49,326 nt of DNA from Podochytrium sp. JEL0797 (taxonomy: Eukaryota > Chytridiomycota > Chytridiomycetes > Chytridiales > Chytriomycetaceae): contig JADGJG010000078.1 of NCBI GenBank assembly GCA_027596195.1, positions 1 through 49,326 of the forward strand. Direction: 5' to 3'. How positions within the stretch are numbered: position 1 is the first letter of the stretch; each line of letters opens with the position of its first letter. The notes under the pieces are model-generated. The model searched no databases, had not been told where the DNA came from, and was given only the letters and a program-made list of their open reading frames with translations. The position numbers and the translations under genes are program-made. Below, piece after piece: positions 10,012 to 19,703 of this stretch.

Positions 10012-10883
10012 ATGCTACCCAAGCTGCTCACCTTTGCCCAGGTAATGCGGTGCTTTGGCTTCTAATCCGTCCAACTCGTGAAAATCTTGTCAACCTGACT
10101 GTTTCATGATCAAACAAGCTCGAACGCCTTCTCGAATACAACCAACACATGGAAGACGAACTTCTCGAAGAATTGAATCGTATGCTTCGTTTGCTTTCCT
10201 TGTTGTCACGATACCTAAGATCATTTGCAGCCTGTTATCGAACGGCGACGCTCAGAGACTTCGCCCTCCTCAGAAAGGACGCCGAATCACCCAATTTCAA
10301 AGAGCCAGCGAGCTGGAGGGACTTGTATCTGGTTTGTTATCGACCCCTCACGCGAAAGCTGATTCAAAACACGTGCACTCCCCACCCTCAAACAGGAAAA
10401 GAAGCACGAACGGGATGAAAAGATGCTTCGCGTCAAGGCCAACATTCGCAAGTCCAACAAGGTTGCCGAGGCGCAAAAAGGAATGGGCGGCACAAAATTC
10501 ATCGATAAACACCTGATCCCGCCCGCCAAGGCTCGTGGATGGGGAGCGTCTCCTGGGGCAGGGAGAGCAGCCAAACCCATGGGAAGAGCCATTAACGCGG
10601 TCAAAAAGGAAATTCAGATTCTCAGGTACATTTTGTGTTTTTGTGTTTTGCTTCTCACTCACCCGATATCCAAACCAGGGTCCAAAAATATGAATCGTGC
10701 GTACTCGATTCCACTCGCTCGTCGAGTTCTTCGAGATCATCACCACAGAAACCACGTGTTACTCCGCATCCGGACTCGAAACGTCCGCTGGCACCTGCAC
10801 GGCCTCCAATTGCCGCATTGCCCGCTGCGATCATGGTTGCACCGCCGGCCGCAAAGTCGTTCGTATTGGCTCTTCCAAAATGA
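10012..10883 (+). CDS. Hypothetical coiled-coil, Lys/Glu-rich protein
   Basis: Tentative model: exons 10012-10041, 10119-10179, 10278-10324, 10396-10625 and 10679-10883; about 190 aa. The last three exons are well supported by frame and splice sites (EKKHERDEKMLRVKANIR, then GGTKFIDKHLIPPAK, then AVKKEIQILRVQKYE). The N-terminal exons (MLPKLLTFAQ joined to LERLLEYNQHMEDELLEE) read as an acidic helix. The intron joining exon 2 to exon 3 needs an AAAG acceptor. A GCAG acceptor at 10230 would give a different, more basic N-terminal frame. The C terminus is Pro/Ala/Ser-rich. I do not recognise the family; a scaffold or microtubule/chromatin-associated role would be a guess. Confidence 0.5.
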
Positions 10884-11088
10884 TTCTTGATTCCTCTTTC
10901 TCTCTTTCTTCCTCCAATAAAATGCAACGGTGAAAAAACGCAATTTCCAGAATTTTTTGGAAGTGCAAGCGCAAAACTTCCAGAAATCGAACTTGGCGCC
11001 TGCCGCGAACCATATTGGTCAGTGCGAAAGTGGTGTGCCTCGTTTCGCTGATCAGTCTTGATCCACTTCCTTGAACCAGAAGTGAACC

Positions 11089-12909
11089 ATGAGCGCAAGT
11101 TCCGTTATGGGCGGCGGGCCTGCCACTGCCGAAATTGTTATTCCCGCGCTGTACCCGAAAAAGGGCGGCCACCCTCGAAAACTTGGAGCATCCGAGCGAT
11201 TTGGGCTGTCTGCGCTGGCACCTGCAAGTATGTGCCCCGTGTGGTTGTTGTGCGCGGTTCCGGTTCTTTCCGTCCATCAGCTTACTAATTTAATTCGTCG
11301 TTCATTGACGCCTCACTCTCTGTCTTGCTTTGGCAACCAGTTGCTGTAATATTCACGAATCCTTTTGATACTGCCAAGTAAGAGTTCTGCCCCAGCTCGG
11401 GTTGGAGAAAAATCTAATCTATGATTCATCGCGGTTTTATCAGGGTCCGTCTCCAACTGCAAGGACAACGATCGAAATCCATAAAATCCGGGGTATTGAA
11501 GGCAGCCCCCGCTGAAGCAGTGGTAAGCTCTTGCGATCCGTTTAAGACCCTCCGAATACTAACCCACAATGACCCTGTCAAAAAAGGTCTACAAAAACAG
11601 CTTCGACGCCATCTACAAAATCCTCAAACACGAAGGCGTCCGCGGAATCCAAAAGGGTCTGTTCCCCGCCATCCTCAAGGAAGGCAGCAAAAACTTTTTC
11701 CGCATCGGAATGTACGACCCACTCATGGGTGTGCTGCACGACTCGTCCAAACAGGGATCCTCACCGCCTTGGAAACGCATGCTCGCGGGGTCCCTCTGCG
11801 GCGTGATGGGCGCGTTTTCTTGTAACCCGTTTGAACTCATCAAAACGCGCTTGCAGTCCTCCGTGGGGAGTGCGAGCGCGAATCAAGCGGTGGCGGTTGG
11901 GCATCAGTTTTTGTACAAGAACACGTGGGATGCGTTTGTGCAAACGTATAGGGCGGATGGGGTCAAGGGGCTGTATCGAGGGTCTGCGTTGTCCATGGTG
12001 CGCAGCTTTATTGGGAGTGGGGTCAATTTGACTGTATACAGCATGATGAAGGAGCACTTGATTTTGAAGCGCAATTGGAAGGACAATTGGGTGTTGGATA
12101 TGGTTGCGGGAATGTCGAGCGGTGTCATGAGTTGTGCGGCCATGAATCCCGTGGATGTGGTCCGGACGCGTTATTATAATCAGCCGTACGTGAATGGAAA
12201 GGGGCAGTTGTATTCGAGTGGAACGGATGCGGTGAGTTTTTTTGAGGTCGTTCTTGGGGGGCAGTTGTCTGGAAGTTCAGAATTCTTTTGCGACAGATTG
12301 CACATATTGTCAAAGTGGAAGGAGTATCTGCCTTTTACAAAGGATTCACGACCCACTTTTTACGTATTGGACCCCACTTTTGCTGTGAGCTCATCCCCTT
12401 CCCCCCCTTCCTTCCTCCTATATTTTGTCTTCTAACGTCTCTCCACCCAATCAGTGACGTTTGTCTTTTTGGGAATGTTGCGCCGGCAATTGCAAGAGGG
12501 ATACCACTACCTCGACATGCGCGATTCGTTTAAAAAGTTTGATCAAGACGGAAACGGTGTTCTCGATCAACGCGAATTGGCGGACGCGATGCGCACAGTA
12601 ATACCCAAGTCGGGTTTTGCTGATGCAGAATATGAGAATATGGTATCTGGATTTTGTAGCTTTCTTTGTTGGGGGGGGGGGGGGGGGTTCAACCCATTTT
12701 TTCTCATCGCAAAATTGGAAACAAATCAGATTCTGGACGCGACGATGCGCATTCTCGCCACCTCCGACAAGAATAACGACAAGAAAATCTCGTTTGACGA
12801 GTATCCACGGGTCACGGAAGAAATTCAACGAATTTTCGTTGAGAAATCGTCGGCAGCAGATTTGTTTGGCGGAATCCGAAATCGAAGCATGACCTCGTTT
12901 GCCACCTAA
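11089..12909 (+). CDS. Mitochondrial carrier (OAC1/SLC25A34-35 type) with C-terminal EF-hand pair
   Basis: Exons 11089-11227, 11341-11377, 11444-11522, 11587-12231, 12297-12384, 12455-12642 and 12730-12909; about 451 aa. Three carrier repeats carry PFDTAKVR, PFELIKTR and PVDVVRTR signatures; the third, followed by YYNQP, resembles the OAC1/SLC25A34-35 subgroup (dicarboxylate/oxaloacetate transport across the inner mitochondrial membrane). The last helix (LTFVFLGMLRRQL) runs directly, inside one exon, into RDSFKKF and a canonical EF-hand loop D359-E370 (DQDGNGVLDQRE). A second loop D405-E416 (DKNNDKKISFDE) lies in the last exon. Known calcium-regulated carriers (SCaMC, aralar) have N-terminal EF-hands, so this order is unusual. 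The stop is 60 bp from the stop of the converging kinase gene. Calcium regulation is inferred. Confidence 0.88.
12671..12687. repeat. Poly-G tract in carrier intron 6
   Basis: Seventeen consecutive G inside the 87-nt intron that separates the two EF-hand exons. The intron length is a multiple of three with no stop, so unspliced message would stay in frame and gain a poly-Gly stretch. Confidence 0.85.
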
Positions 12910-12969
12910 TCTATAATTATCCTTTTTCTTCACACACACGCACACAAGCCGTTTATTGTCACTTTTTTT

Positions 12970-14992
12970 CTACACTTTTCCGCCTTTCAATAAAATCGCG
13001 TCAATCACAGGATCCTTCCGTTGCTTATATTTAGCCACAATGGCCGCAATTTCAGCCTCCCTCCGCTCCTCCAACGATGCCAACATGCGCTCCTCCGTGA
13101 CGGAACGCTTCCGCGCACGCACACCCAGTCCCGGGGAAGATGGTCGCGAAATGGGTTTCGTTACGGATGGCGGCGTCGGGACCCCGGGTGGTAGTTGAAT
13201 TTGGCTCGAATTCACGACGGGAGATGGTCCCGAAGGGGAAAAATATTCGAATGCTTTGGTGATGAATCCGACGCCGTATTCTCGTTTCGGTTTGTCCATG
13301 GGAAGGGAGACCGAGGACAGCGAGGAGGCGAGGTCTGCTGGGTCGGGAGAAGTGGGTCGTGAAGAGTATCCATCTGCAACCACGGTTAAGAATGGGAATC
13401 GGTCCCGCCAGGCCCCACAGCGAGAAAAAAGCGCCCATACCGTTCTGCGACTGGTCGCCATAAATCGAATACTCCTCTTCGGCCATAAACACTTCCACTT
13501 CGTCATCTAGATCCGCCACTTCCTCGCGAACAATGATGGTATCGCGGTTTCCTCGTTCCACAACTTGACCGGAATACGCAGCAGATTGCTGGAGATACGA
13601 GGGCTCGTCCATTTCTCCACTCACGTGCACTTCGTCCTCGTCGCCATCCTCGAGGTCCGGCAGAAACGTGGCCACGCTCGTCCTTTTTGCTTGCAGTGCA
13701 ATCGACATCATGGGTGTGAACGCGTTTGTGGGTGGATTTCGTCGAATAAATGGATCCTGTGGTTGAATGAATTATTTGAGTTTCGCATGTCGCTCATTTT
13801 GACAAGTGAAAACAAAAACAAACATTCAACAGCTCCTCAGCCGTAGGACGAGATTTCTGGTCCTTAGTCAAACACCGCTGTACAAACGACCGAAACACTT
13901 TGGAATATCGCTCCTCTTCTTCGAGTTTGGGGGGCGGTTTCGTGGGAATCATAAAAATGGCTCGCATGGGATGAATGTCGTAATATGGAGGCCGCCCGTC
14001 GGCCATTTCGATGCACGTGATCCCCAAAGACCAAATATCTGCTGCGGTTCCATATCCGACTTCCTGGATGACTTCGGGGGCCTGTGAGTAATTTGGGAGA
14101 GTCAGGTTTCGCCGATTGCACCATCGCAAGGGATATTACCATCCTATTGACAAGAGAAGATTAATGACGAACAAAAGGCAGAGAACAACAGAATCCTCAC
14201 CAAAAGGGAGTTCCAATCACGGTTTGCCGTTTCATGGTCGCATCCGACAACTGACCCGACACGCCAAAATCTGCCAGCTTGGCCTCCCCCTTCATGTTGA
14301 GCAATATGTTTCTACAAATAGAGGAAGAGGAATGAGAAGGTTAGTTTCCGTAAAAACACGCCGCAACTCGGCGGCGTTATTCAATTTTCACGTACCCAGC
14401 TTTGATATCGCGATGAATTTTGCGCATCGAGTGCATGTAGGCCAGCCCTTTCAGCGTGTATCTGCACACCACCGAGATTTGATCCTCAGAGAGAGTCATG
14501 TTGCAGAGTTCCATGAGATCAGAAACAGAGCCAGCTCCGCAATACTCCATGACAATCTGCAGACGAGAATATCAAGGGCTCCGTTAGAACCGCTGATCCT
14601 CCGTGTGACAAGTACGATGCACTGACCCACAGCTCCGTGTCTCGCAAGTAACTGCCATAGTATTCGACGACGTACGGCGAGTTGATGCCCGTCATGAAGC
14701 TGATCTCCTTGATGCTCTGGCTCAGATCTGTGCTTCCAACACGCAGAATCTTTACAGCCACGGTGGAGTTTGTGCGCAGGTGCAGGGCTTTGTGGACGGT
14801 GCCGTAGGACCTAAACCCAAGATATGAGTAAAGGCGAGGTTCCGACCTCCTCGCCTCCAATCGAACGCAGAGGAAACAAAATTACCCTTCGCCCAGCTTT
14901 GCCTGCAGCTGAAAGACGGATGTTGGGTCTTGGCCGAGCTCTTCTTCAGTCAGCAGGGCCATCTCTTTCCAAACTTTTTTTGCGCAACCCAT
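12970..14992 (-). CDS. MST/Hippo-type STE20 kinase with C-terminal SARAH domain
   Basis: Exons 14992-14886, 14810-14627, 14556-14396, 14311-14201, 14143-14140 (4 nt), 14081-13824, 13756-13441 and 13373-12970; about 514 aa. Kinase features: GEGSYGTV loop, VAVK (Lys56), HRD (Asp147), DFG (Asp165), activation-loop GTPFWMAPE and MADGRPPYYDIHPMRAIF, all very close to MST1/2. The last about 43 residues (RMLASLEERREAEIAAI, then AKYKQRKDPVIDAI) match the MST SARAH coiled coil used for dimerisation and scaffold binding. Length is close to human MST2 (491 aa). The N terminus is MGCAKK; Lys at position 6 makes myristoylation doubtful. The linker has an acidic block like MST. It acts upstream of NDR/LATS kinases in known systems; that partner is not in this window. 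Confidence 0.93.
14140..14143 (-). other. 4-nt microexon of the Hippo-type kinase
   Basis: The coding sequence must read TTT-TG|G-ATG|GCC to make the invariant F-W-M-A of the activation segment. The upstream exon ends TTTTG before GTGAGG, and the downstream exon starts GCC after CTCACAG. Only GATG, flanked by TCAATAG and GTAATAT, supplies the missing four bases in frame. Confidence 0.8.
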
Positions 14993-15403
14993 TTCGGGGA
15001 GGTGGACAAGGCGGGGGAAAAGGGCTGTTTCTCGTCGCTTCGAGCTGGGCGCATGGTAAGACGGTAAGGAAAGAGGAAAATGCGGAATAATTGGACTGGC
15101 CGCTGGCGTGTGGGAAGGATCTGATACCGGTCAGGAAGGCCCGCTCACAGCATTCCCCCTGAATTGAATAATAAGCTACCTGCATTTTTCAATGACTTTT
15201 AACAGCATTACGAGCTGATTTACGAAGAAAACGCGAATCAGTAAACGCGCTTCAATTAGGGGGAACCTCGTGAATGCAAACGTCCAGCTGTGAGGGTGGT
15301 TATTGAGGAGAACATAAATGTATTTAAATATGCAAAGAACGCCAATGCGATCAACTTGCTGTCAATTTGCCAGAAGGGAGTTGAGGATAAACTGTGCAAA
15401 AAC
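14993..15403. other. Divergent intergenic region, kinase / thioredoxin-MPDU1
   Basis: 411 bp between the start codons of two oppositely oriented genes, so it must hold both promoters. No coding sequence, clear TATA box or repeat was recognised. Confidence 0.5.
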
Positions 15404-17246
15404 ATGCGATTTTGGGACTTGCGACTGGTCCTGGCGTTCTGCCTCCTCGCCATTCTGGCCGCCACCCCGATCCTGGCCCAGGTCTCTCCCATCCGCATTC
15501 ACTTCTCTTGCCAACCACTCCCACACAGAACATCAACGAGCTCGCAGCGCAGGCCGACAAGGAAATCTGGTTCCTAGGCCCTGGCACTTTTGAGGAACGG
15601 ATCCCAAACAAACAAGGCACCTGGCTCGTATTCTTCTCGACACGGTTCGATATCTGTTCTATTTGATCGAGGGTGTTTGCGTGTTGCCCGGCACTGACCC
15701 GTTTCCGCGCAGATGGTGTCCCTATTGCAAAAAGCTGACTCCCAACTGGCTCGAGGTTCAGAAACAAGTGGAAAGCGAGAAACTTTACAACCAATTGTTC
15801 TCAATGGCCAAAGTGGACTGTACCGACTCTGGCGGTTCGTCTCTGATTTTTAGTTGTTTTGTATTGACTTGTTCCACGCGCCAAAACAGAATGGTGCAGT
15901 TCCATCAAAGTGAAGGGTTACCCCAACATTTATGTATACCACAACGGAGAATATGTGGACGAATACTTTGGCACCCACGAACCTGAAACGATTATGACCT
16001 TCATCAAAGAGAAAATGGCGCTCTATCAGTCCGCACCTGCCGCCGTCGATGCCAAACAACAACAACCCGAATTGAAGATTCAGGAACGCGAGAATCCTCC
16101 CGCGGTCGATCCTGTTGCCGCTCCAGCGGCGGCTGCTCAACCAATAGCCGCCCCACCCGTCGCGCAAGTGGCTGTTCCGCCTTCTCCCAGCCCCGTCGTG
16201 ATTCCGCCCGAAAATCCCGTCATCAAAAAGAACGATTCCGGACCCCAACAACAACAACAACAACCCATCGCCGCCAAGGCTGCCGAACCCCCCACGAACG
16301 ACTCCTCCAAACCCGTCAACAACGACTCCAAAAATCCACTTCCCACCGTCGCCACCCCCTCCACCTCCCCACTCCCCGAAAGCGCCGACGACGAACCCGC
16401 CCACATCCCCATCAAAGGCGTTGCACGCCACCCGCGCAAGGAATTCAACGGATTCCGCGGCTTCCTCCAATCACGTCTCGTGACTCCACTCGTTGGACCC
16501 GAATGCTCGACCTCGCTCCTCACGTTCCAATGGTTCTCGCATTTCGATTGCACGCGGTTGTTGATTTCGAAAGTATTGGGGATTGGGTTGGTGGCGGGCG
16601 GAGCGGTGATTAAGATTCCGCAGATTATCAAGATTTTTAGGAAGAGGAGTGCGGTGGGAGTTTCGTTTGCCAGTTATGCGTTGGAGACGGCGGCTTATAT
16701 TGCGGGGTTGGCGTATAACGTGAGGAGGGGGAATCCATTCAACACGTATGGAGAACGTGAGTCTCCCCTTTTTTGACGTTCGCGGGTCGCCCTCACAAAC
16801 CTCTTTTTTTCTGTGCAGACGCATTCATGGCCGTGGCCAACTGCATCGTCATCGCCATGATGTTCCACTACACCTCCCGCCACAAGGACCTCCTAATCGT
16901 TTCCGCCTCAACCTTCATCTTCACCGTCTCACTCTTTTCCAAAACCATCATCAACGACACCCTCCTGCTGAGCTTCCAATGGCTCTCGATCCTCATTGGG
17001 ATCGTGTCCAAGCTGCCGCAGATTTACAGCAACTGGTCCAACAAGAGTTGCGGTCAACTGAGTGCTGTGACGGTTGCGTTGCAGACGGTCGGGAGTTTGG
17101 CAAGGTGTTTCACGACGGCCACGGAGGTCAAGGATTTGGTGATTTTTGTCACGTATTTGGTGGCTACGGGGTTGAATGGGGCCGTGTTGTGGCAGGTGAT
17201 TTTGTATTGGGGAAAGAAGAGAAAGGCCAAGTCGTTGTTGGATTGA
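15404..17246 (+). CDS. ER thioredoxin domain fused to MPDU1-type PQ-loop protein
   Basis: Exons 15404-15481, 15529-15644, 15713-15834, 15890-16756 and 16819-17246; about 536 aa. Residues 1-26 are a signal peptide ([17 protein letters not shown] start). Residues 27 to about 152 form a PDI-like thioredoxin fold with active site WCPYC (Cys67, Cys70) and the cis-Pro loop KVKGYP (Pro117). A linker of about 150 residues, rich in Pro/Ala/Ser and with a Q6 run, follows. From about 302 the sequence matches MPDU1/Lec35 (needed for use of dolichol-phosphate mannose and glucose in the ER): [14 protein letters not shown], then [10 protein letters not shown] with the first PQ motif near 349-350, and [10 protein letters not shown] in the second half. 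Exon 4 alone holds the end of the thioredoxin fold, the linker and the first PQ loop, so the fusion is not an artefact of exon joining. Signal peptide and fold place the oxidoreductase in the ER lumen. Confidence 0.9.
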
Positions 17247-17339
17247 TTCCAAAAAAGAATATCAACCAAATTGCCGCTTTATTGTTGACTTTCCACTTGA
17301 TCCATTCACACCACAAACCCGTAAACACATATTGAAAAA

Positions 17340-19619
17340 CTACTTCTTTTTCAACGGCTGCGCTTGCTCGGCCATAAATCTCATAAATGCAGCAGGATCC
17401 ATGTTGGGTGGAAGCCCAGGCGGCATCGGCGGCGGTCTCCCCCCAGGCATCATGGGAGGCGGTGGAACCATCCCCGGAGGAAACTGGAACCCTGGCGGCA
17501 GTGGTCCCTGCGGCAAAGGCGGCGGGCGCCTCCCCCTCGGCTTCTTGGGGGGGGGTCTGCTTCCGGGTGGCGGGGCGCCGCGGGGCTGGGGGTCGGGGAC
17601 TCCTGGGGGTGGTGGCTTGTTGGGGGGAGGTCTGAATCCGGGGGGGAGGCCCGGTGGCATGTGAGGGGGTGGAGGCATCATGGGACGCGGTGGCGCGCCT
17701 GGGGGCATCATCATGGCGGGGTTTGGGGATTCGTCCAGTCGAGCGCGTTTGGTTTCGGGTTCGGCTTTGGCGGGGGATCGGAAGGGGGAGTTGGTTGCGC
17801 TGCCGAAGGAGAGACCGGGGAGAGAGAATTCTTCGCTCTCTGTTGCAAAGGGGGAAAACTGTCAGGGGACGCAAAAAAACAGAAACAAAAAACAAATACA
17901 CACTTTTATCCGCAATCGTGACCTCCTTGATTCCCATAAACTCTTCGTCCTTGCGCGTCTGACTGAACCGATCATGCAACACATCTCCTGGCCGGTTTCG
18001 CGCCCAAAATCGAGTAGTGTGATCGTTGGATGCGGAGGCAAGCATATGTCCAGCTGGATGGAAATCGAGAGAAAACACGGTCGAGTCGTGCGCCTGCTCC
18101 ATCCCACCCACAGAGTGTTCAGTTCCAACGTCCCAATAACAAATCGCACCGTCCGATCCACCGCTCGCAAACAGAGTTTCATTGAATGGGTGCCAAGTCA
18201 CCGCTGTAATACTCAGTTAGATTCACCCCGAAAAGGACATCTCGCGAGAAACTCACATGAAACCTCCTTCTTGTGCCCCCGGAACGTCTGCAACTCCTTC
18301 ATGGTCCTGATATCATAAACTCGCAACAGCTGGTCCCTTGAAGCCGTCACGAGCCAGTTGCCGTTCTGGTTCCATTTGAGCGCCAGAATCGTGTTTTTGT
18401 TTCCATACAGCGTGCTCAACGCGTTTCCAGATTTCGGGTCCCACTGCAGCCAAACAACAAAAATTGTAAATATCTATCCATATTGTTCGGGTTTGGTTTA
18501 ATGCGTACCAGTTTGACGAGATGATCTTTAGATCCGGACGCGAGCAGCGCTTTCGATGGGTGCCAATCCACACATTTCACGTCCCACCCGTGTCCCGTAA
18601 GCGTTCGCTCCTCTCTGGCTTCAGCAAACACCCAAATCTTGATGGTCCCGTCATCTGGAACGTTTGGCGAAAACTTCAGTGATTTACAAGACCCTATGGT
18701 TTTCAGAAACTTACCAGAGCAAGACGCAAACCGCGTATCCGTCGGCGAGAACCTGTCAAACAACAAATCATCAGACAACAGCCAATGGAGCCCCGCCCCA
18801 CCTCCCCAACGAAAACCAAAAACTCACGTCAAATCCCTCACACACTCCTTATGCGCCGTGAATTCCTTCAAATTGCTCATATTCGATTGCCAATACTTTA
18901 TCTTTCCTGAATCGTCTCCACTCAGCAACCACGTGTCGTTGTGTGACCAAATCATGCTTCGAATCGCGCGGTCATGCGCTTGGTGGATGGTTTCAAAGTT
19001 GAACGAGAATCCGTTCCAGAGAGTGAATTCGCCGCTGGAAGCCCCCGTGATGAGACGGCGGCCTTCGGGGGTCCACTACCGGATGCAACGGGATGAGTGG
19101 ATCTTTTTCGGGGGTGGGGAATACGGGGGGGAAGGAGGCGAACCTTCAAGACGTTGATGGGACATCTGATTTTGTTGATTGAGGTGTGAACGAATTTCGT
19201 GGCGACTGAGATGGTTGCGTTGTGTCGCGTAGCAAACGCGGGGGGCATCTGAGAGGGTGTTTGGGGGTGAATCGGGAGCACTGTTCGCGAGGTTGGGCAG
19301 CTTACTTCGACGACAAAGTTGTTGTCTGGCTGGCAGCTCAGCGGTTCTCTGGCATCGTGGGCAGTGGTGCGGTTCTGTCAATCCCGGTTAATTACCTATA
19401 AAAACAAAAAGAAAACCAGCCAACCTCCAGGTACTTGAAGACCACCGAGTTGTAGTCCACGGTCCTTCGTTGGATCGCCTTGCGCACTCGTTTGCCGTCA
19501 AAGGTGCCCGCGTGGCCATAGTCGCCCGAGAACTGCGCAGGGGGTCGTGATCCCATCCCGCCTGCGCCGCCGCCGCCGCGCGGACGCCAGCCACCAGGAG
19601 TGTATCGGTTGCCGTCCAT
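17340..19619 (-). CDS. PFS2: Polyadenylation factor PFS2/WDR33
   Basis: Exons 19619-19425, 19374-19306, 19248-19144, 19075-18828, 18752-18715, 18654-18509, 18443-18257, 18203-17904 and 17839-17340; about 595 aa. The N-terminal [15 protein letters not shown] and [13 protein letters not shown] segments, followed by seven WD40 repeats ([74 protein letters not shown]), are diagnostic of PFS2/WDR33, the CPF/CPSF subunit that helps recognise AAUAAA. The C-terminal about 130 residues are strongly Pro/Gly-rich, as in animal and plant WDR33 and unlike the short budding-yeast protein; the gene ends PLKKK. The intron 19305-19249 (57 nt) is in frame, so its removal rests on the GTAAGC donor and family alignment. 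The gene converges on the thioredoxin-MPDU1 gene with 93 bp between stops. Confidence 0.93.
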
Positions 19620-19703
19620 TTATTTGTTGTTTTTTGCGAGTTTTACTAGGGCGTTCGTGTGTGGAAAAAACAAGTTTTTTTTTTGGTGTTTTTTTCGAAC
19701 AAG

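Noticed and set aside
14981..14992. N-terminal myristoylation of the Hippo-type kinase (MGCAKK)
   Set aside because: Position 6 is Lys, whereas myristoylated proteins nearly always have Ser/Thr or a small residue there; kept only as a remark.
15404..17246. Two adjacent genes (thioredoxin and MPDU1) rather than a fusion
   Set aside because: No stop, promoter-like gap or splice boundary lies between the domains; one 867-nt exon covers the junction in a single frame.
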